This document shows, one piece after another, positions 22,801-37,800 of a DNA stretch of 64,000 nt. The DNA lies in assembly GCF_014839805.1 (NCBI RefSeq), contig NC_051120.1, positions 3,596,001 through 3,660,000 on the forward strand, written 5' to 3'. Positions within the stretch are counted from its first letter, which is position 1; every line of letters begins with the position of its first letter. The position numbers were made by a program, and so were the translations under genes. The notes under the pieces are model-generated. The model was given only the letters and a program-made list of their open reading frames with translations, searched no databases and was not told where the DNA came from. Source of the DNA: Manduca sexta (lineage: Eukaryota; Arthropoda; Insecta; Lepidoptera; Sphingidae).

Positions 22801-25800
22801 ATGACATATGGCTTGGGCTTGTGTGATATTTATTATTATTTATGTAAGTATACGTATTAAGTACGCTGCGATCGTCAGATTGTCCAATGATGTGCATTTG
22901 TATGATTAACGTGTGGCCTGATGTTTTAGATGGCCTGATATGCCAATATGTACAAACATTCGCGTAGCATAATAATATAATTATAATAACAGTTAAACTG
23001 TGTGAGGAAATCTGAATTATAGATGTCATAGAGCTAATTGAGTAACTGCCATATAAAATTCATAGTAACACTGCTAATTAGCAACGTTCGCATTCGGAAT
23101 TGCGTTGTTTTTATATCTAAAACAAAATGTTTATCTTAGCTTATAACACTGTAGGGTCTTTTATATGCATTTACACATAACACTACATAAGAATGACATA
23201 GATATCTTCTAAACATTCCAAATGTTTCGCATAAGTTCTATTTTATTATGAAACGCAGTTTAATTTTATAATTAATCTTAAATCATATCTGACTATCGCA
23301 GTACAACATTATACTAACTTATTAATTTATTTAATAACATTCCTCACGACAACTTCACTTTTTAAGATTTTCATTAAATTATTTTTCTTTATAAATAAAT
23401 TAAAATGTATTAATTTAAAAGTGAAGGTGTCTCGTATAAAAACCACGTCCATATTATCAAATTCATGTCAAACGCCCTTTTTATTGTGGAATGTTGATTT
23501 CTCTTACTAACATTTCGTTTGTCGTGTGATTGTGATTTGTGTAGTTCTACTAACTGCCTGTTATTTTTCTTTATTTTTTTTTATTTAAACCATCCTCATC
23601 TCTTTGGTGGTGATAATCCGGTGCTAGGTCAAGCGAAACGTTTAGGTATTTATTAGCTACAATTAATTAAAAATTTAATGTAATGGTGCAGAGGTTACTG
23701 AGCGCTTCACATAGGAATCATTCACAGTTACCAGTGTCATTTAGTTCATCCGTTGAGCGGGAAACAACGAAATGTCAAATTGACAGCTGTCACATTTGAC
23801 AATTTCGTTCAGAAACTAGATAAATTTCGTTTAAATCACTAATATTTATTTATAATAGCAAGGTACTTACCTCATAACAGAACGTGATTTCTTGTCATTG
23901 AGTGATATAGTTTAAACGATGTTAGCTTTGTTAAATAAATATAAAGTTTGGTTGTATATTATTTGTAAAAAAAGATATGTTTAGGAGTCACGTATTTAAT
24001 ATTTATTTAGTAAATATGCGATTTGACTGAACTCCGCAATATCTCACAATATAGTTTTGTAAATGTTATTATGTTGGTAGGGATAGGTTGTTAATTGATC
24101 TTTCTTTTATATAAAAAATGTTAAAAACATACATTGTAAAGTGTTTAGAAGAATAAATGTGTCAATTTGAAAATTAATATGGAGTTTCAGTCAATTAACA
24201 CCCTATTCTCTCAACAGAAATAACACGAGAATGAGCGATGCTTGAACGATCATATTCCAGTACACAAAATTCTAAATTCTATCCTCACTTTGGAACTTTT
24301 CTTATTGCTTTCTAATGTGTGTTTGGCATACCTACGAGCTTTGGCATTCAGCTAATGTAATGTAAGCGACGGGACAACGTCGGTGTCAGACTATTAGTTA
24401 TGCTTAAAATGGTGGATTTAATGGAAGATTCGCTGGAACGTGAGTTAGTCAATTTGAATTTCGAATGTCAAGAATCAAATTGCCAGCGTTTAAAATTTTT
24501 CTTTGCAAATGGAGTGTTTTTGGTTGCGCAGACGGAGGTCGTGTCGCGTTGTCGCGATAATATCAACTTGTTGGAGGCGACGTTGGCCAGTGGGTCACTG
24601 TCGCCCACACTGCAGAGAGATGTCAGAGGTTAGTAATTACTATTATCCTATTGTCTATGATAAGGTGAGGATTACACGATTGACCCTTAGATACTGACGT
24701 GTATTTTTATTTATAAATGCGAAGGTGGCGCCTTGTACCACTTACTAGGTTATGTGTATAATACCTTATTTTATTAATTATTAATAAAGGACAGCCTATA
24801 AATAATTTATGTCAAATTATGTAAACTTCTTGACAAAGATTAATAAGTACGTTATTCTAGCTATTATAAATTATTATTATATCCATGATTTATGCATTTA
24901 TATTTTAAAATACGTCAATTTCAATCGGTTATTCGTATGATTACATGAAAATTGAATGATTGATTAAAGCATTTTTTTAAATAGTTTATTCATCAAGGTC
25001 TGCCCATGAATTAATACAAATAGGCATATAAGACCATATTACCGATGCCATACTAAGAAGTCTTGTTGTAGAAAATATTGCCAACATAAAGTATTTACAA
25101 TACGGTAGAATACACATTTTTATGAGTTATATAAAAAAATACGTTTTCTCCGTCACATATCCAAACAATACGAATGAAGATCTGCTAAACCTTTAATAAA
25201 TTATACCTAAGCATTTGGGCCCTAGTGGAAAAAGTAAAAAACAAAAAATATATAATACTGTATTGTGACGTTACCAGGCTCTACTGTGCGGGTAAGAAAG
25301 AGATAGCGAGATAATTCTATTATGCGCCCGACCCACAGTTTTGCTCATGTCAAAGTTTGAAATTAGAATGCCTCATTTTTCAAACAGTTTTAATTCTATT
25401 CTCACATAAAGATTTTGTTTTTATACTATATTGTGTATACTATAATATAAAAAATCGAACATAGCTATATATCAAATAAAGGACGCTATTGAGTAGTACG
25501 ATCTATGAGGCCCTATGAGTTTTATCAGACAAATAGGATATATAGATATATATCTATACTTCTATACTATTATATAAAGCTGAAGAGTTTGTTTGTTTGT
25601 TTGTTTGTTTGTTTGTTTGTTTGTTTGTTTGTTTGTTTGTTTGTTTGAACGCGCTAATCTCAGGAACTACCAGTCCAAATTGAAAAATTCTTTTTGCGTT
25701 GGATAGCCCTTTGTTCGTGGAGTGCTATAGGCTATATATCATCACGCTATACCCAATAGGAGCGGGGCAGTAATGGCTAATCTCAGGAATTACCGGTCCA

Positions 25801-28800
25801 AACTGAAAAATTCTTTTGTGTTGGATAGCCCTTTATTCGTGGAGTGCTATAGGCTATATATCATCACGCTATGACCAATAGGAGCGGAGCAGTAATGACT
25901 AATCTCAGGAACTACCGGTTCGAACTGAAAAAATATTTTTGTGTTGGATAGCTCTTTATTAGTGTAGTGCTATAGGCTATATATCATCACGCTATGACCA
26001 ATAGGAGCGGAGCAGTAATGGCTAATCTCAGGAACTAGCAGTTTGAACTGAAAAATTCGTTTTGTGTTGGATAGCCCTTTATTTATGGAGCGCTATAGGC
26101 TATATATCATCACGCTATGGCCAATAGGAGCGGAGCAGTAATGGCTAATCTCACGAACTACCGGTTTGAACTGAAAAAATATTTTTGTGTTGGATAGCCC
26201 TTTGATCCCGGAGTATTATAGGCTATATATCATCTCGCTATGACCAATAGGAGCGGAGCAGCAATGAAACATGTTGCAAAAACGGGGAAAAATTATTAGT
26301 TTTGAGAGCTTCCGTTGCGTGCGCTGCGTAAACGGTTAAAGTTATGCAACAATGATGTATGACGGGATTATTCCTCTTAAAAAGTTCTAAAAAAATATAT
26401 TATAAAACAAAGTCCCCCGCTGCATCTGTCTGCCTGAACGTGTTAAACTCAAAAACTACCCAACGTATTAAGATGAAATTTGGTATGGAGACAGTTTGAG
26501 AGGCTCCCGGGAAACTACTACTTTTATAACGGAAAACTTTAGCCTGAAAAACTGTATAACGCGGGCGGAGCCGCGAGCAAAAGCTAGTTTTTTTATAAAA
26601 AGAAATAGACAATCTTGTCAATCATATTTACATACACTCAAAATCTTCAATTAACAAAACTTACACTTAAAATTTCCAGCTCATTATTCAGTAATAAAAT
26701 ATATTCACAAAACAGTTACGTGACCTGAAAAAAATACCAAAAGCAATGCAATTGCATTAACCACGCGACGGCGGGTCGTGTCTGGTTTCATGCAAAAATA
26801 CGGGCGTCGCGCGGTCGGCGGCCGGCCGGTGTTGCGGTTTTGCTCGTGTGTCGACCGGTTTGCCAGCTTTACGCAATCTTGAGATCAAGGCTGGCAATTT
26901 GGTTGAGATTTTAGGGATCTGTTTGTAAAGCAGCCTTCGCCGTCCTTTTCTTTCGGTAAGTCGATGTCAAGAACTTGCGGTTTCCCTTATATGAAGTCAG
27001 TCTGTAATAAGGATTAAGTATAAGGTTGAATCTGAGTAGATCTTAAAACCGCTCTCAGAAAATAAAAATCTTGTTATCCTTAGTTAACCAAGTTACTTTA
27101 CGTGGTATACCGATAAAGAATTCCATGCAAATTATTACGCAAAAAACAAAAAAAAATATCTACGGAACTCAAAATAATCTCCGACACGCACTTCACATTT
27201 TCTTTCTTTTTTTTGTTGTGCACTTGAATTCTGGACATGATTTAAAGAGATGCAGTTTTTTTTAGTTGTGTAGTTATTTTCAACCGGTTTCGCGAAGTTA
27301 ATTGTATTTTGAGGTTATTCATTATAAGCAATGTTCTTTCCATGAACTTGATTTCTGCTCGACTTTAATTAACGTTTTTGGGTTTCGTATAACTAAGCGA
27401 GTTTTTTGCTCCAGATATGAAAACATTTGTTAAAATATATTCAGCTGGGTAAATATAGCAAATATGTAATACGTGTTCCCATATTGCGAATAAGTAATCA
27501 ATTAATTTATGAATCTTTTAAAAACCCATTCGTAACGTTATAGTTAAGGGAATATATTATCAGTTGACTATTCCCAAAGGGATATCATTAAGTTCACATT
27601 CAGTACAACACTCAGTCACATATAACATGTTAGAATATTTCAGTTGAATGTTACTGGGGCCTTATTCTCTATCCCGCACGTTATTTTGACAGTGCGTAAC
27701 AAGCACGTAACACAACGCATCATGTTTAGGACTATAGAAATTTGGCATACAGAAAACCATTCCACGCACATTTCTCGAAGATAACATGACACGGCCGCGT
27801 TACGCGTTTACACTACCATACAGAATAAGGGCCCTGATTCTTCGAGTCGTTCCCTTTGAAGTGTTATTATTTTTATAGCGGCCAGACTATCAACTCGGTG
27901 CACTCCCCTGTCGTTTGATTTTGTCGGTCCCCTTCCATATGCGTAGTTTAGGGTTGGCACAAATTATATATTAACTGTACGTTATACATATTGCAGAAAA
28001 ACTAGTATAGGGGTCCTAATTAGAGCAACAGAAGCCAAAACAACAGTTTTTATTGTCTGTATGTACACCTCTACTTGCATCACGCACTATTGCACGGAAT
28101 TTAATACAGTTTTCAACGATTTATTGATAGGTTTGAAGCTCCATTTCATCACGGGTAAATACAAAGCGAGACTTTTATCCTGGAAAACTTTCTCACGCGG
28201 GCGGAGCTGCGGGAAAAAGTTAGTAGTTATATAAATACAGATGTAGCTAAACTTGATTGTCAACTGTCATGTTTTTTAATGATGTAATAAGCTCTTATGA
28301 AGTAAATATAACAAATAGAGAGGAGACAATATCTACAGATTATATTTTGGACAAAGCATAACATAAATTTATAAAATCTTCAACATTAAATAGTTTCTTA
28401 TCTTACCAATCTTGTATTTATAAATCAAAGGTACTAATTTCATGACATGTTTATTTCTTTATTGCACTAGCCAGGCCTCTGATTGTAATTTCTAACACGT
28501 ACGAGTGCTAATTCACTTATCCCCATGCGTATTCAGCATACATTGCCATGTCACGCGCCATTTATTTAAACCATCTTGTGAGTTGAATGCGTTCAGAATA
28601 AAATAGTGCATGGTAAGCTTTGTTTTGAACTCGAAGACAAAAAACCTCTCAAGTTTTCAATACGAAACTTTATTTGCAATCAAACTATTTAATGACACCA
28701 ATTTGACATACATCTCGGTTCTAAAGCGTCAAGAAATACATCAATGACTTTATAGTTGCATAAAATATGAAAATAAAAGTAAATTTTTTTGCAGTAATTC

Positions 28801-31800
28801 ATTGCTTATTCTTTTATAGGTATTTATCAAATAATACAACCATTTACATTTAATACACTATTCAGCCATTAAAAATTGTAATGTGATAACTGGCAAGTGG
28901 CAACCCTGGCGGCTAATCCCGGAAGCGGTGACACGGCGCGCGATCGCCCGTCGCCTCCGGCTATTTCTGCCAACGAAAGCGGAACCGTCTCGGCTTCTAA
29001 ACTAACGATACCGATGTTTTTGCCGACCGTACATGACTTCAATTAGCACTAGATTTGATGGGTGCCATGATAAATTGAGAATTAGATGTAATAAAACTCA
29101 AGTTATTATTGCAAATTAAGGTCAAATTGGACAACGAAATGTTTGATGTATGTTACTATGTAGATAAATCTATAGTTTTTAGTAGGTAGGTATAGTCAGG
29201 GTGCCCTATTCCGTCTATGTGGGTATATCCGTCTTTTTGCAATTACGGGTGTTTTAATCGAAGGACACATTTTATAGGCATACGGGTAAAGAGTAAAAAT
29301 ATCCCTTATTTACCTATACGGCTATGAAAACTAACATTAGAGTAACAAGCCCCTGATTGTAAAAAGACGGTTTAGCCCCCGTAGACGGAATAAGGCGCAT
29401 AACTACTTATTTTCAATTTTCTAGATGGATAGATGACTTATACAGTAAGAAATAGTATTACAAATACAATTGTCTTCTAAATAAATAACAATAATTTCAA
29501 AGGTGTTGTCAGCTGCCTAAGGCATCTTGATAGTTGTTCAATTTCTAACTGCATTGTCATTGATGAATTGATTTAAGAATGTAAGTGGCTACCCATAACT
29601 TGCCTTTGTAAAGAGTAAACGTAATTTTTTTGGAGCATTCTTCTGACTCATACGATTTAAATAAATGCTTCTTACGAATAATAACACGATTGAATTGAAA
29701 CTCGCCCTTATCTAAGTATATGTATTGTATCTCTAATATACTTAGTACAAAAACGTTGTGAGTTAAAAACAGTCTAACACAAATGCCCTTATCTTAAAAG
29801 CGTAGTTTAAAACACTCAGAATCGACCGGATGGCTATTTAAGGTGCTCCCTTCAACAAAATAACCTAACCATATTTTTAGAAGCTATCTATTCAAAATTT
29901 ATAATAAATATAGAAAAAAAAAATAAACAAAAAGAAAATCCCACTTAAATTGTTTGTTCCGAGCATCATATTAAATTGCAACCAAAACTATTAGATTGAC
30001 AATTTAATAATGAACATTTTGGTACGTTCAAATTCTCAAAAAGAGTTTTTAAACCAATTATTCGTTAATTTTAGCATATTTCCCACCCGATGTCACTATC
30101 CCCATGCCATAAATGTATGAAGCGATTACTCAAGGTCGTTTGCACGAGGGAGGACCTTAACTTTCTTTTTCATACAAAAGAAATACCCGTGTGTTTTCAA
30201 ATAGATGTTTTAAAAATATACTTTCTAAATATATCAAGTTAATGTTGAATCATTTTCTTGTTGTATTTGCTACCCTTTGCTTGTACGCAAGATTATGAAT
30301 GTTATTTTTAGCATAATAAGGGTTTTAATAGAGTGTAGATGACCCTTTAAGATAACTCTAAAATCCACATACAAAATAAATAGCGGCCAAGTATAAGTTA
30401 GAGATTATACTCGGTACATAATTATTTATATAGCGTATGTAAGTTAACATGTAGAGATCAACCGCATTGTAAAAGCACCATTAAAATATGCGAGGTAGAG
30501 TTTATATTGCCTCAAATGAGGTCAACTAAAAGGCTGTGCACTCTTTATAGTTAATTAGATTTAGACTAGTTGGTTTTCATTCAAGTATTGTATACGTCGG
30601 GAATCGGGGTAAATAGGACATATTGTGATTCTACCTTCGCTTTACTTTTATACCTTGCGAAGTTCAAAGAAATATCTTTCAAATTTAATTTAATGTTATT
30701 TATACATATAAATATTTCAAAACAAGTAATTCCAACAAGAGATACGAAAGCACTCTTATAAACTATATAAACAGTATTAAAGCATTTTTCATCATATAAA
30801 AACATAGAAAATAACATGTTTTCAATCATTAAGTCTCGGTATTTTAAAACAAGTTAAAATCAAATACCCAATTGCACAACCTTGACATTACCTAACTCTC
30901 GTGTACACAAGCATGCTTGTTTAAATTAGAGATGATGCATTCTAACCATATATGCAAGCATCATAATAAACTTGTGAATTGATAATGATAATAGTGTACA
31001 TTTTTATTAGACATCTCATCCACGTACTGATGACATCAGGCTAAGTAAACTTGAAAATCAGTAAAATGTTCTAAGTCAGTGCAATATAGTTGTTTGAAGG
31101 CTTTGGTTGTGTGAAAATGGTTGTGTTCGGCAAAGTTTTGGTGATAGTCCAAGACTTTAGGAAGCCTTTTGCGTTGCGCAAGAGTAAGTTATTTTTCAAT
31201 GTCTTTTTATATTGATAGAAAAAGGATGTCACTGTTTTATTCTCCATAATACATTTTAAATATCGCTGGCTCATTATTACAAGGTTCATTGTTATATTTT
31301 TTGGACAAATTAGATTATAATATATAATATGATTCTTTGCTATTTTCTTTAAAAATATCCAATAATCCCGAAAGATCGATAAAGGGGGAACCGTGAATCG
31401 TCTTCTCTATTTTTTAATAAATATAGAAATATTAAATCTAATTTTTCCAACATGAAAAACAAATTAACATACGAGCTTCTATAGTGAGCCAGCGATATGC
31501 TTGTATTAAATCATTTAAGACTTTAAATATTTGTAGTAATATATTTATACTGTACAAAAGCCTTAATATTTCATGTAACATTAGATATGACGATAAAGTA
31601 ATAATGAAATCTTGCAACACATCGTGGATACGAAAAAACTTTTAAAATGCTTTTAAAAAAAATCCTAACACTATTAAACCTTTTTCAACATAATTGTTTT
31701 CGAGTAATAGTTTTTTTCCATGCAATAATAAAACGCAATCACCATTATTTAATACAAAATGGCGGATGCATTCTTTGGCATTGGCGCCAAGATCTAAAGC

Positions 31801-34800
31801 ATTGTGATTAAACAGAACCGATTTTATGGTATAGGAAATAAGTAGGGCATCTGATAGACAATTTAATTATCTAGAGTCATTAAAAACCTAACCATACCAA
31901 AGGATTTGTCTGTACTCTAACGATTTTTAAGAATAGAGAAAAGAAAAACGAGAGAAGCGATGCTACTCACCATTAGTAGTACGGCAAAACCGATTGATTT
32001 CAATCGAAATATTCTTCTTTCTTTATCGAAAATAAAGAAAACTCTTCGAAGTTTATTTCAGTGAATAAAAAACGCATATTTATATATGTCGAACACGAAA
32101 GTTTAAAAGGCGATTTGAAATTTTGAATTTGTTCTCCTACTTTTGTAGCCGACAGTACCTTTAAATTGAAAAAATGGAAGTCCAAATAAGGTCGACTGCA
32201 GTCCATGAAAAACACAGGAGACCAACTAAGTAAATACTTATTCTAAGGTGCTATCCTTCCCGAGACGGGGCTCTACCTAGGTATTATATACAAATATTTG
32301 GATTAAAATATAGTATAAGTCTAATTTTTATACCAGCTAGTGACTTGATGAAGATAGAAATGTTACAAAGTAACATAATTAAGGAACTATTTATCAATAC
32401 TATCCAAAAGTTATCACTTCAATTCATATTAACAACCCATTTTATTTACCAGTAGATTTTACTAGAATGTAGCAAATACCACTTAAGAAATATAGTTGAT
32501 TTCGTAATTTTCTACGATTATCTACTTGTCGTAAAGATAGTCGATGTTTGTACAAGCGTTATCGTAGTTTAATGGTTTCATAAGGAACGAGCCACAACAT
32601 ATTTTTAACCTGGAAATCTTAAGTAACATTTCTATGTATTTTTTTTTTTGTTCTCAAAGATTCACCAAAAAATTTATAAAGTTACACATTTTTCCTCCTT
32701 AAATGAATGCTTTAAATCTGTAAATCTGTACTAGTCACAAAAAGATTTTGTAAGATTAAAAATTTTGAACATATACTTCAAATCTGCAAATTTTACATTT
32801 CTGTTTAACGTAGATATGGAACGCTCCGTTGAACATAAATTGCAAACAGTACAGTAATTATTCCAATGACATGCGGGCTTCCCGTATGATGTACTTCATT
32901 ACCGAAGATTTATAACATTACTTGCGGTTACTATTTTCTCGAATTACACACTTGATACTGAATCTAGATCTAATAATAGTATTAGAATATTAATAAATAC
33001 ACAGATACAAAAGAGAAGCGAAGCTTTTTAAAAATGTAATACTGCATCGGTATTACGCGAAAGTACAAAAATTTTTATTGAAACAAATAATAGTAAGGTC
33101 ACGGGCTTTATTCCGTCTACGAGGGTATATCCGTCTTTTGGGATTCACGGGCGTTCTAATCGAAGGATGGCTTTAATGGCCGTATAGGTAAATAAGACCT
33201 TATGAGTTTATGACATGCATCCTCAGAAGTTCCTGTGTTTTAAAGACTTCTCACTAATATTTCCAACCATTTTAAGTCACGTGACAGAATTGTTTAAATG
33301 TATAAATAAAAACTTGCATCCAATAAACACGACAAGTGTTAACAGTAATCGATTACTTACTATCTCATTGACTAATAGAGATATTGCAGGTTGCAACAAT
33401 CGAAGAAAACATAACTTCACTTGATTTCACGGTCCAATCACGTACAGCTCTAGTTGCGGTGTGATAACTCATATCTAAACATGGAGTAATTACGTGGAAC
33501 ACATTCTGCGCATGCGCACGCCCTTAAACGCAAACCGATTACTATGGCGGACACATAATGAAACACCGCTAAGTCGGGCTTTTGTGAATCAGTGTTAAAA
33601 AAGGACATGCATTCGTTATTCATTGAGTTGATTGAACTATTTGATTGAAAATCGAATGCATTAGGTGCATCGTCTATTCATAGTTTTACGGTGAGAATAC
33701 TAATCTTTTGAGACAAGTGTAAAAAAGTAATATGCGAAAGGACTCATGTCAAGGTTGTAAAATTAATTTAATGTTTATAAAATAATCATAAAGTAAATAG
33801 TAAAAGTGTAAATTTAGGTTTTAACTATGACACTATGACAGTGTTTATGTTAGTGATAGTAATAAAGGATAATATGATTGTCATTCTTCGGGTAAATAAA
33901 ATATTAACTTTCCAAGAATAAGTACATTTATAAGCATTGTTAATAAAATGTTGTTAATCAAAGCATTATGTCAATTAGATACTATTCATCGTATTTATTG
34001 TAAATACATAAATAAATTATTTGCCAATTTTAAACAAATGAACATCGATTAATGGGAAACAAGTAACTAATAAAAGTAAATGAGCTTCATTCTTTTAAGT
34101 TTAATGAACCTATTAATTAAATACATAGTAATAATGTGCACGGGCCAATGTTTTGTCTAATAAATGCTAACTATATATTTAATTTGTCTCCATATCAAAG
34201 AACAGAGTACCACACCGCTAATTAGCTATTGATAACAATTCTCAAATAGGAAAAAGCAAAAACAGTTGAATTTATTTGAATTTTATGTGATTGCAAGCTT
34301 TTTTAAATTTCAAAAACACGTTTATTCTACTTTTTGCGAAAATAATACATATTTGCAATGTGAATATGTAGCTACTAAGAATGGATCTGATATTTACCAA
34401 GTTGCAGTGAATGTTTGGTCTTATGAGTCTACCTAGATTGGTATACCACTTTGAGCATTTCTATCATCAAGCATCCGTGTTTAAACAATGTTGAGCATCG
34501 GATTTAAGGGAATACATTTGCTTATGTTATTGGGCATTTTAAAATCTAATACAGTAGTAACTTCTTATAACAATATCTGTTGAAGCGACGTATCGGTTAT
34601 CACAACTAAATGGCAAGGTCGCTGCAAATAGATTTATAAAAAAAAAAGTATAGTTTATAGCGACTATCTGAGTAAGCGGCTAGATTGGGTGATCCCTTCA
34701 ATGTCGTTTTAGCCGGTTTTCACTGTATATACATGTCTACTTGGTGGGCTGTCGTGTCGAATCGTTCTGTCAGGCGAGCGACTTGCTCTCCGCGTTCTGC

Positions 34801-37800
34801 AAAAATACGCTGTAAAGTGATTAATGTTTCATACATACTAAGTATACATAACCATAATGCCATTCGTCTCCTTACGTCAATGCAAGACGGGTCGCAGCAT
34901 GACCTCAGCCTTTTGTTTGCTTATTACAATAGATCGTCTCAAAGCTGAAAATACATCGATTTCAGACTTTAAACGCGCGTATATTCGTGCCTTTACAGTG
35001 ATATCACAGCTGCAGCGCTTAAGATTAATATAAGGATTTATCCGTACAGTGATTCGTACGAGCCGGTTCGCTTCGAGCGCTTTATTTTTATCGTACAAGG
35101 TAGTTTGAGCAGTATAACAGCTGAACGGCGCGCGGTCGGACGCGTTTCGAAGCGATTCATGTCGCAAACTTGCGCGTTTGCGTTACGGTTACGCGCATTA
35201 AGTGTTTGTTTTGTGATATAGATTCAGTGATCATCGATATAGTATTTTATTTATTGGTAATTGTTTTAAGGAAAACTGGGCGGGATGCGCACGAGTGATT
35301 CCACTTACGCTTATCAATGTGTAAATTGTTGCGGTAATTTTATGCGAATGGTAATGTTATTTGAGCAAATGTTTGGACAAATTTACGGCCTTGGTAGTTG
35401 AGGACGGTGTGCGCAGTTTGTTTATATCTGACAGCTGTGAACGCGAAACGCAATTTCCTCGAAAATAGTCGCTTTTAAAATGTTTTCATTACCGTAAATA
35501 AAATCATATGTAAATTTTTTAATAAGTAATAAAAATTCGTTTACATGTTTTAACATTATTTGTGACTAGTTTTTGCTCGGAATATCTCCCGCATTCAATT
35601 CACGAAATCATTTCGCGGAATAATTCTACGTACTATTTTAATATGTCACTTTTTGCTAAAACAACAGCGTGGAAATATGACGTTTGTTTCAATGTTTCGT
35701 AAACAAAAACAACAAAAAATAAATCGCCCATAATTATCTACAATTTTGTGATCATAATTGATGGTTTTTACCCAACATAAAACCGCGTTTATACCTACGA
35801 CCTTAATGATATTTTTATCTCGTATGCAATTAACCTATGTTATACGTACTGTCAATTATCTTTGACATTGATACCTGTGATATGTTCTACTCTTTAAATA
35901 CACGTTATATGGCTATAAGTAAGCGATTTAAAAAAAAGAGGACGTTCTAAATTCGATTGTATTATTTTTTTTATATTTTAAAAACTGTTTTTCTTAATAT
36001 TAGCAATAACTAAAGCCATAAAAGAGTTTTTAATCTTTTAAATAATTTGAAAAAAGAATACGATTTTGAATTTGCATATGTTGAGTCAGATAGAAAGACA
36101 GTTGAATGGACGCGTCAGTCATGGGATTTCTATGAACTGAATGTCACTTCAATGGAATACGCAGCGTATAGTGTATAATGCATTGTAGGTATCTTTATTA
36201 AGAAGTTTATTTAACACTGTACGCCAATGACAAAAATAGGGATAGGTCAAGATTAATCTGAGTTTATTCAGCCAATCACAACTGTCATTTAACGAGAAAA
36301 AAAATTACCAACTTGAAAATTTAAAGTATTTTATTAGCTTGCAACATTTCATTACAATTCCGTACTCTTATTATGGTTCAAGTAACAATTGTAATAAAAT
36401 ATCAATAACCCTATCTACATTCGTATCCTTTCATATCACGATCACAGTAGAAACGCTAATAATAGCATTTCGGTCCAAATGACCCACGATTGAAGTGGCT
36501 TTTTGTAAATGCGCCGTGATGTAACAGAAGCTTTTGCGTAACAAATTTCTCTTTGTTCGCCCATAATGTCCGATCGATTCACGTTTTACTGTATAGATGT
36601 TATAGATAAGGTTACTTTATTATTACGGTTAATTATTACTTCATACTGCAATATTGTTATCGAATATTGAAAGTTAGGCGATAGACGACTGCCGTATATA
36701 CTTGAGATCAGGAATTTAATTATATTGCAAAACATATTGCGAGAATGAGTATAATTATTTATAAATTAAATACTTAAGTGTTGCACGCGACTTCGTCAAC
36801 TTGAAAAACATTGACCGCCTACCCAAAATGCATATACATACATATACCTAAAAACAATAAAGGAATACTTGTGTTCATAATGCAAATTGAAAGTTTCTGT
36901 TTAAACACACGAGAGGGAAACTGCGTGGGTCGCAAATACCCTTCATTGGCGTTTCAGGGTTACTTCAATAAAAATATACGACACTGAACACTCCAATGAC
37001 GTTATTAACAGCAAACATGTTATTTGAATGTATTTAAATCGAAACAAATCTCTGGATATTGTCACGCATTTTTTTATTATTGATAAAGAATATACCCGTT
37101 TAGTTGAAGCTTAAAATAAATTTAAAGAAAACAAATATTAAGAAAGAATATGTAAACATAACGGCTTACATGTTCAGCTATTGTAATAAATCAGAGGCTA
37201 GGATAGAAAATAATAGAAGCCCTATTTTCAGTCATTTTTTAAATGTATCCTAAAGGAGCTAAACAAAATAAAAACTTCAAAACTCTCGTACACATTAACT
37301 TTAATTGATTTTTTCTCTATCTTATTTAAAGTAAACTTTTTGAAGTTTATTTTAGTAAAGAATAAAACGATTTTTGTACATCTATTTTTATGGCTGACTG
37401 TACAAAAACCCGTTTTTCTAACAGTTGCAACGAATAACAGACATTACCAACTACGCATCGCACTAAAGATCTATTTGCTTTAAAAAGGATTTGCAAACTC
37501 CGTCCACACTCTACATTCAAAGTGCAGTTATTTAAATATCACACGCAATGTACTTTTGAAAAAGAGGTAGCTCGCAAACAGTTTACACAGGCCCATATTA
37601 TTATGATAAACGGTTGAGATCTCTCTGTGGCATCGTGAAAGTTTTTCATTTTTTATGCCGCCGCGGTTAGCTGCTTTTTTAAACCGCGTAAGAAAATTGT
37701 TAAATGTGAAACTGGTATATTTAGAGGCGGCTTATCGTTTTGCGGGTTCTCTCGCAATTATCTTAAATTGCTGATTTTTAAACAAAAATAGAACTTTGCT

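Larger units (their letters stand above)
25553..26587 (+). mobile_element. Helitron-like non-autonomous element
   Basis: It starts with TC after A (TCTATACTTCTATACT). It ends with a GC hairpin (gcgggcggagccgcg) followed by CTAG and then T, matching the Helitron rule of TC...CTRR inserted between A and T. No Rep/helicase frame is present. The interior is a (TTTG)n tract and five tandem 123-bp units. Similar 3' ends recur at about 8440, 28180, 54165 and 59190. Confidence 0.65.

Noticed and set aside
25653..26268. Regular tandem units suggestive of a CRISPR array
   Set aside because: The units are 123 bp with no short repeat/unique spacer alternation, and the genome is eukaryotic; it is a tandem array in a Helitron-like element.
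34685..35167. Frames in the GC-rich block at 34.7-35.2 kb
   Set aside because: Their composition follows the island, they cross a decayed MITE at the left, and they lack splice sites in phase with the gene.
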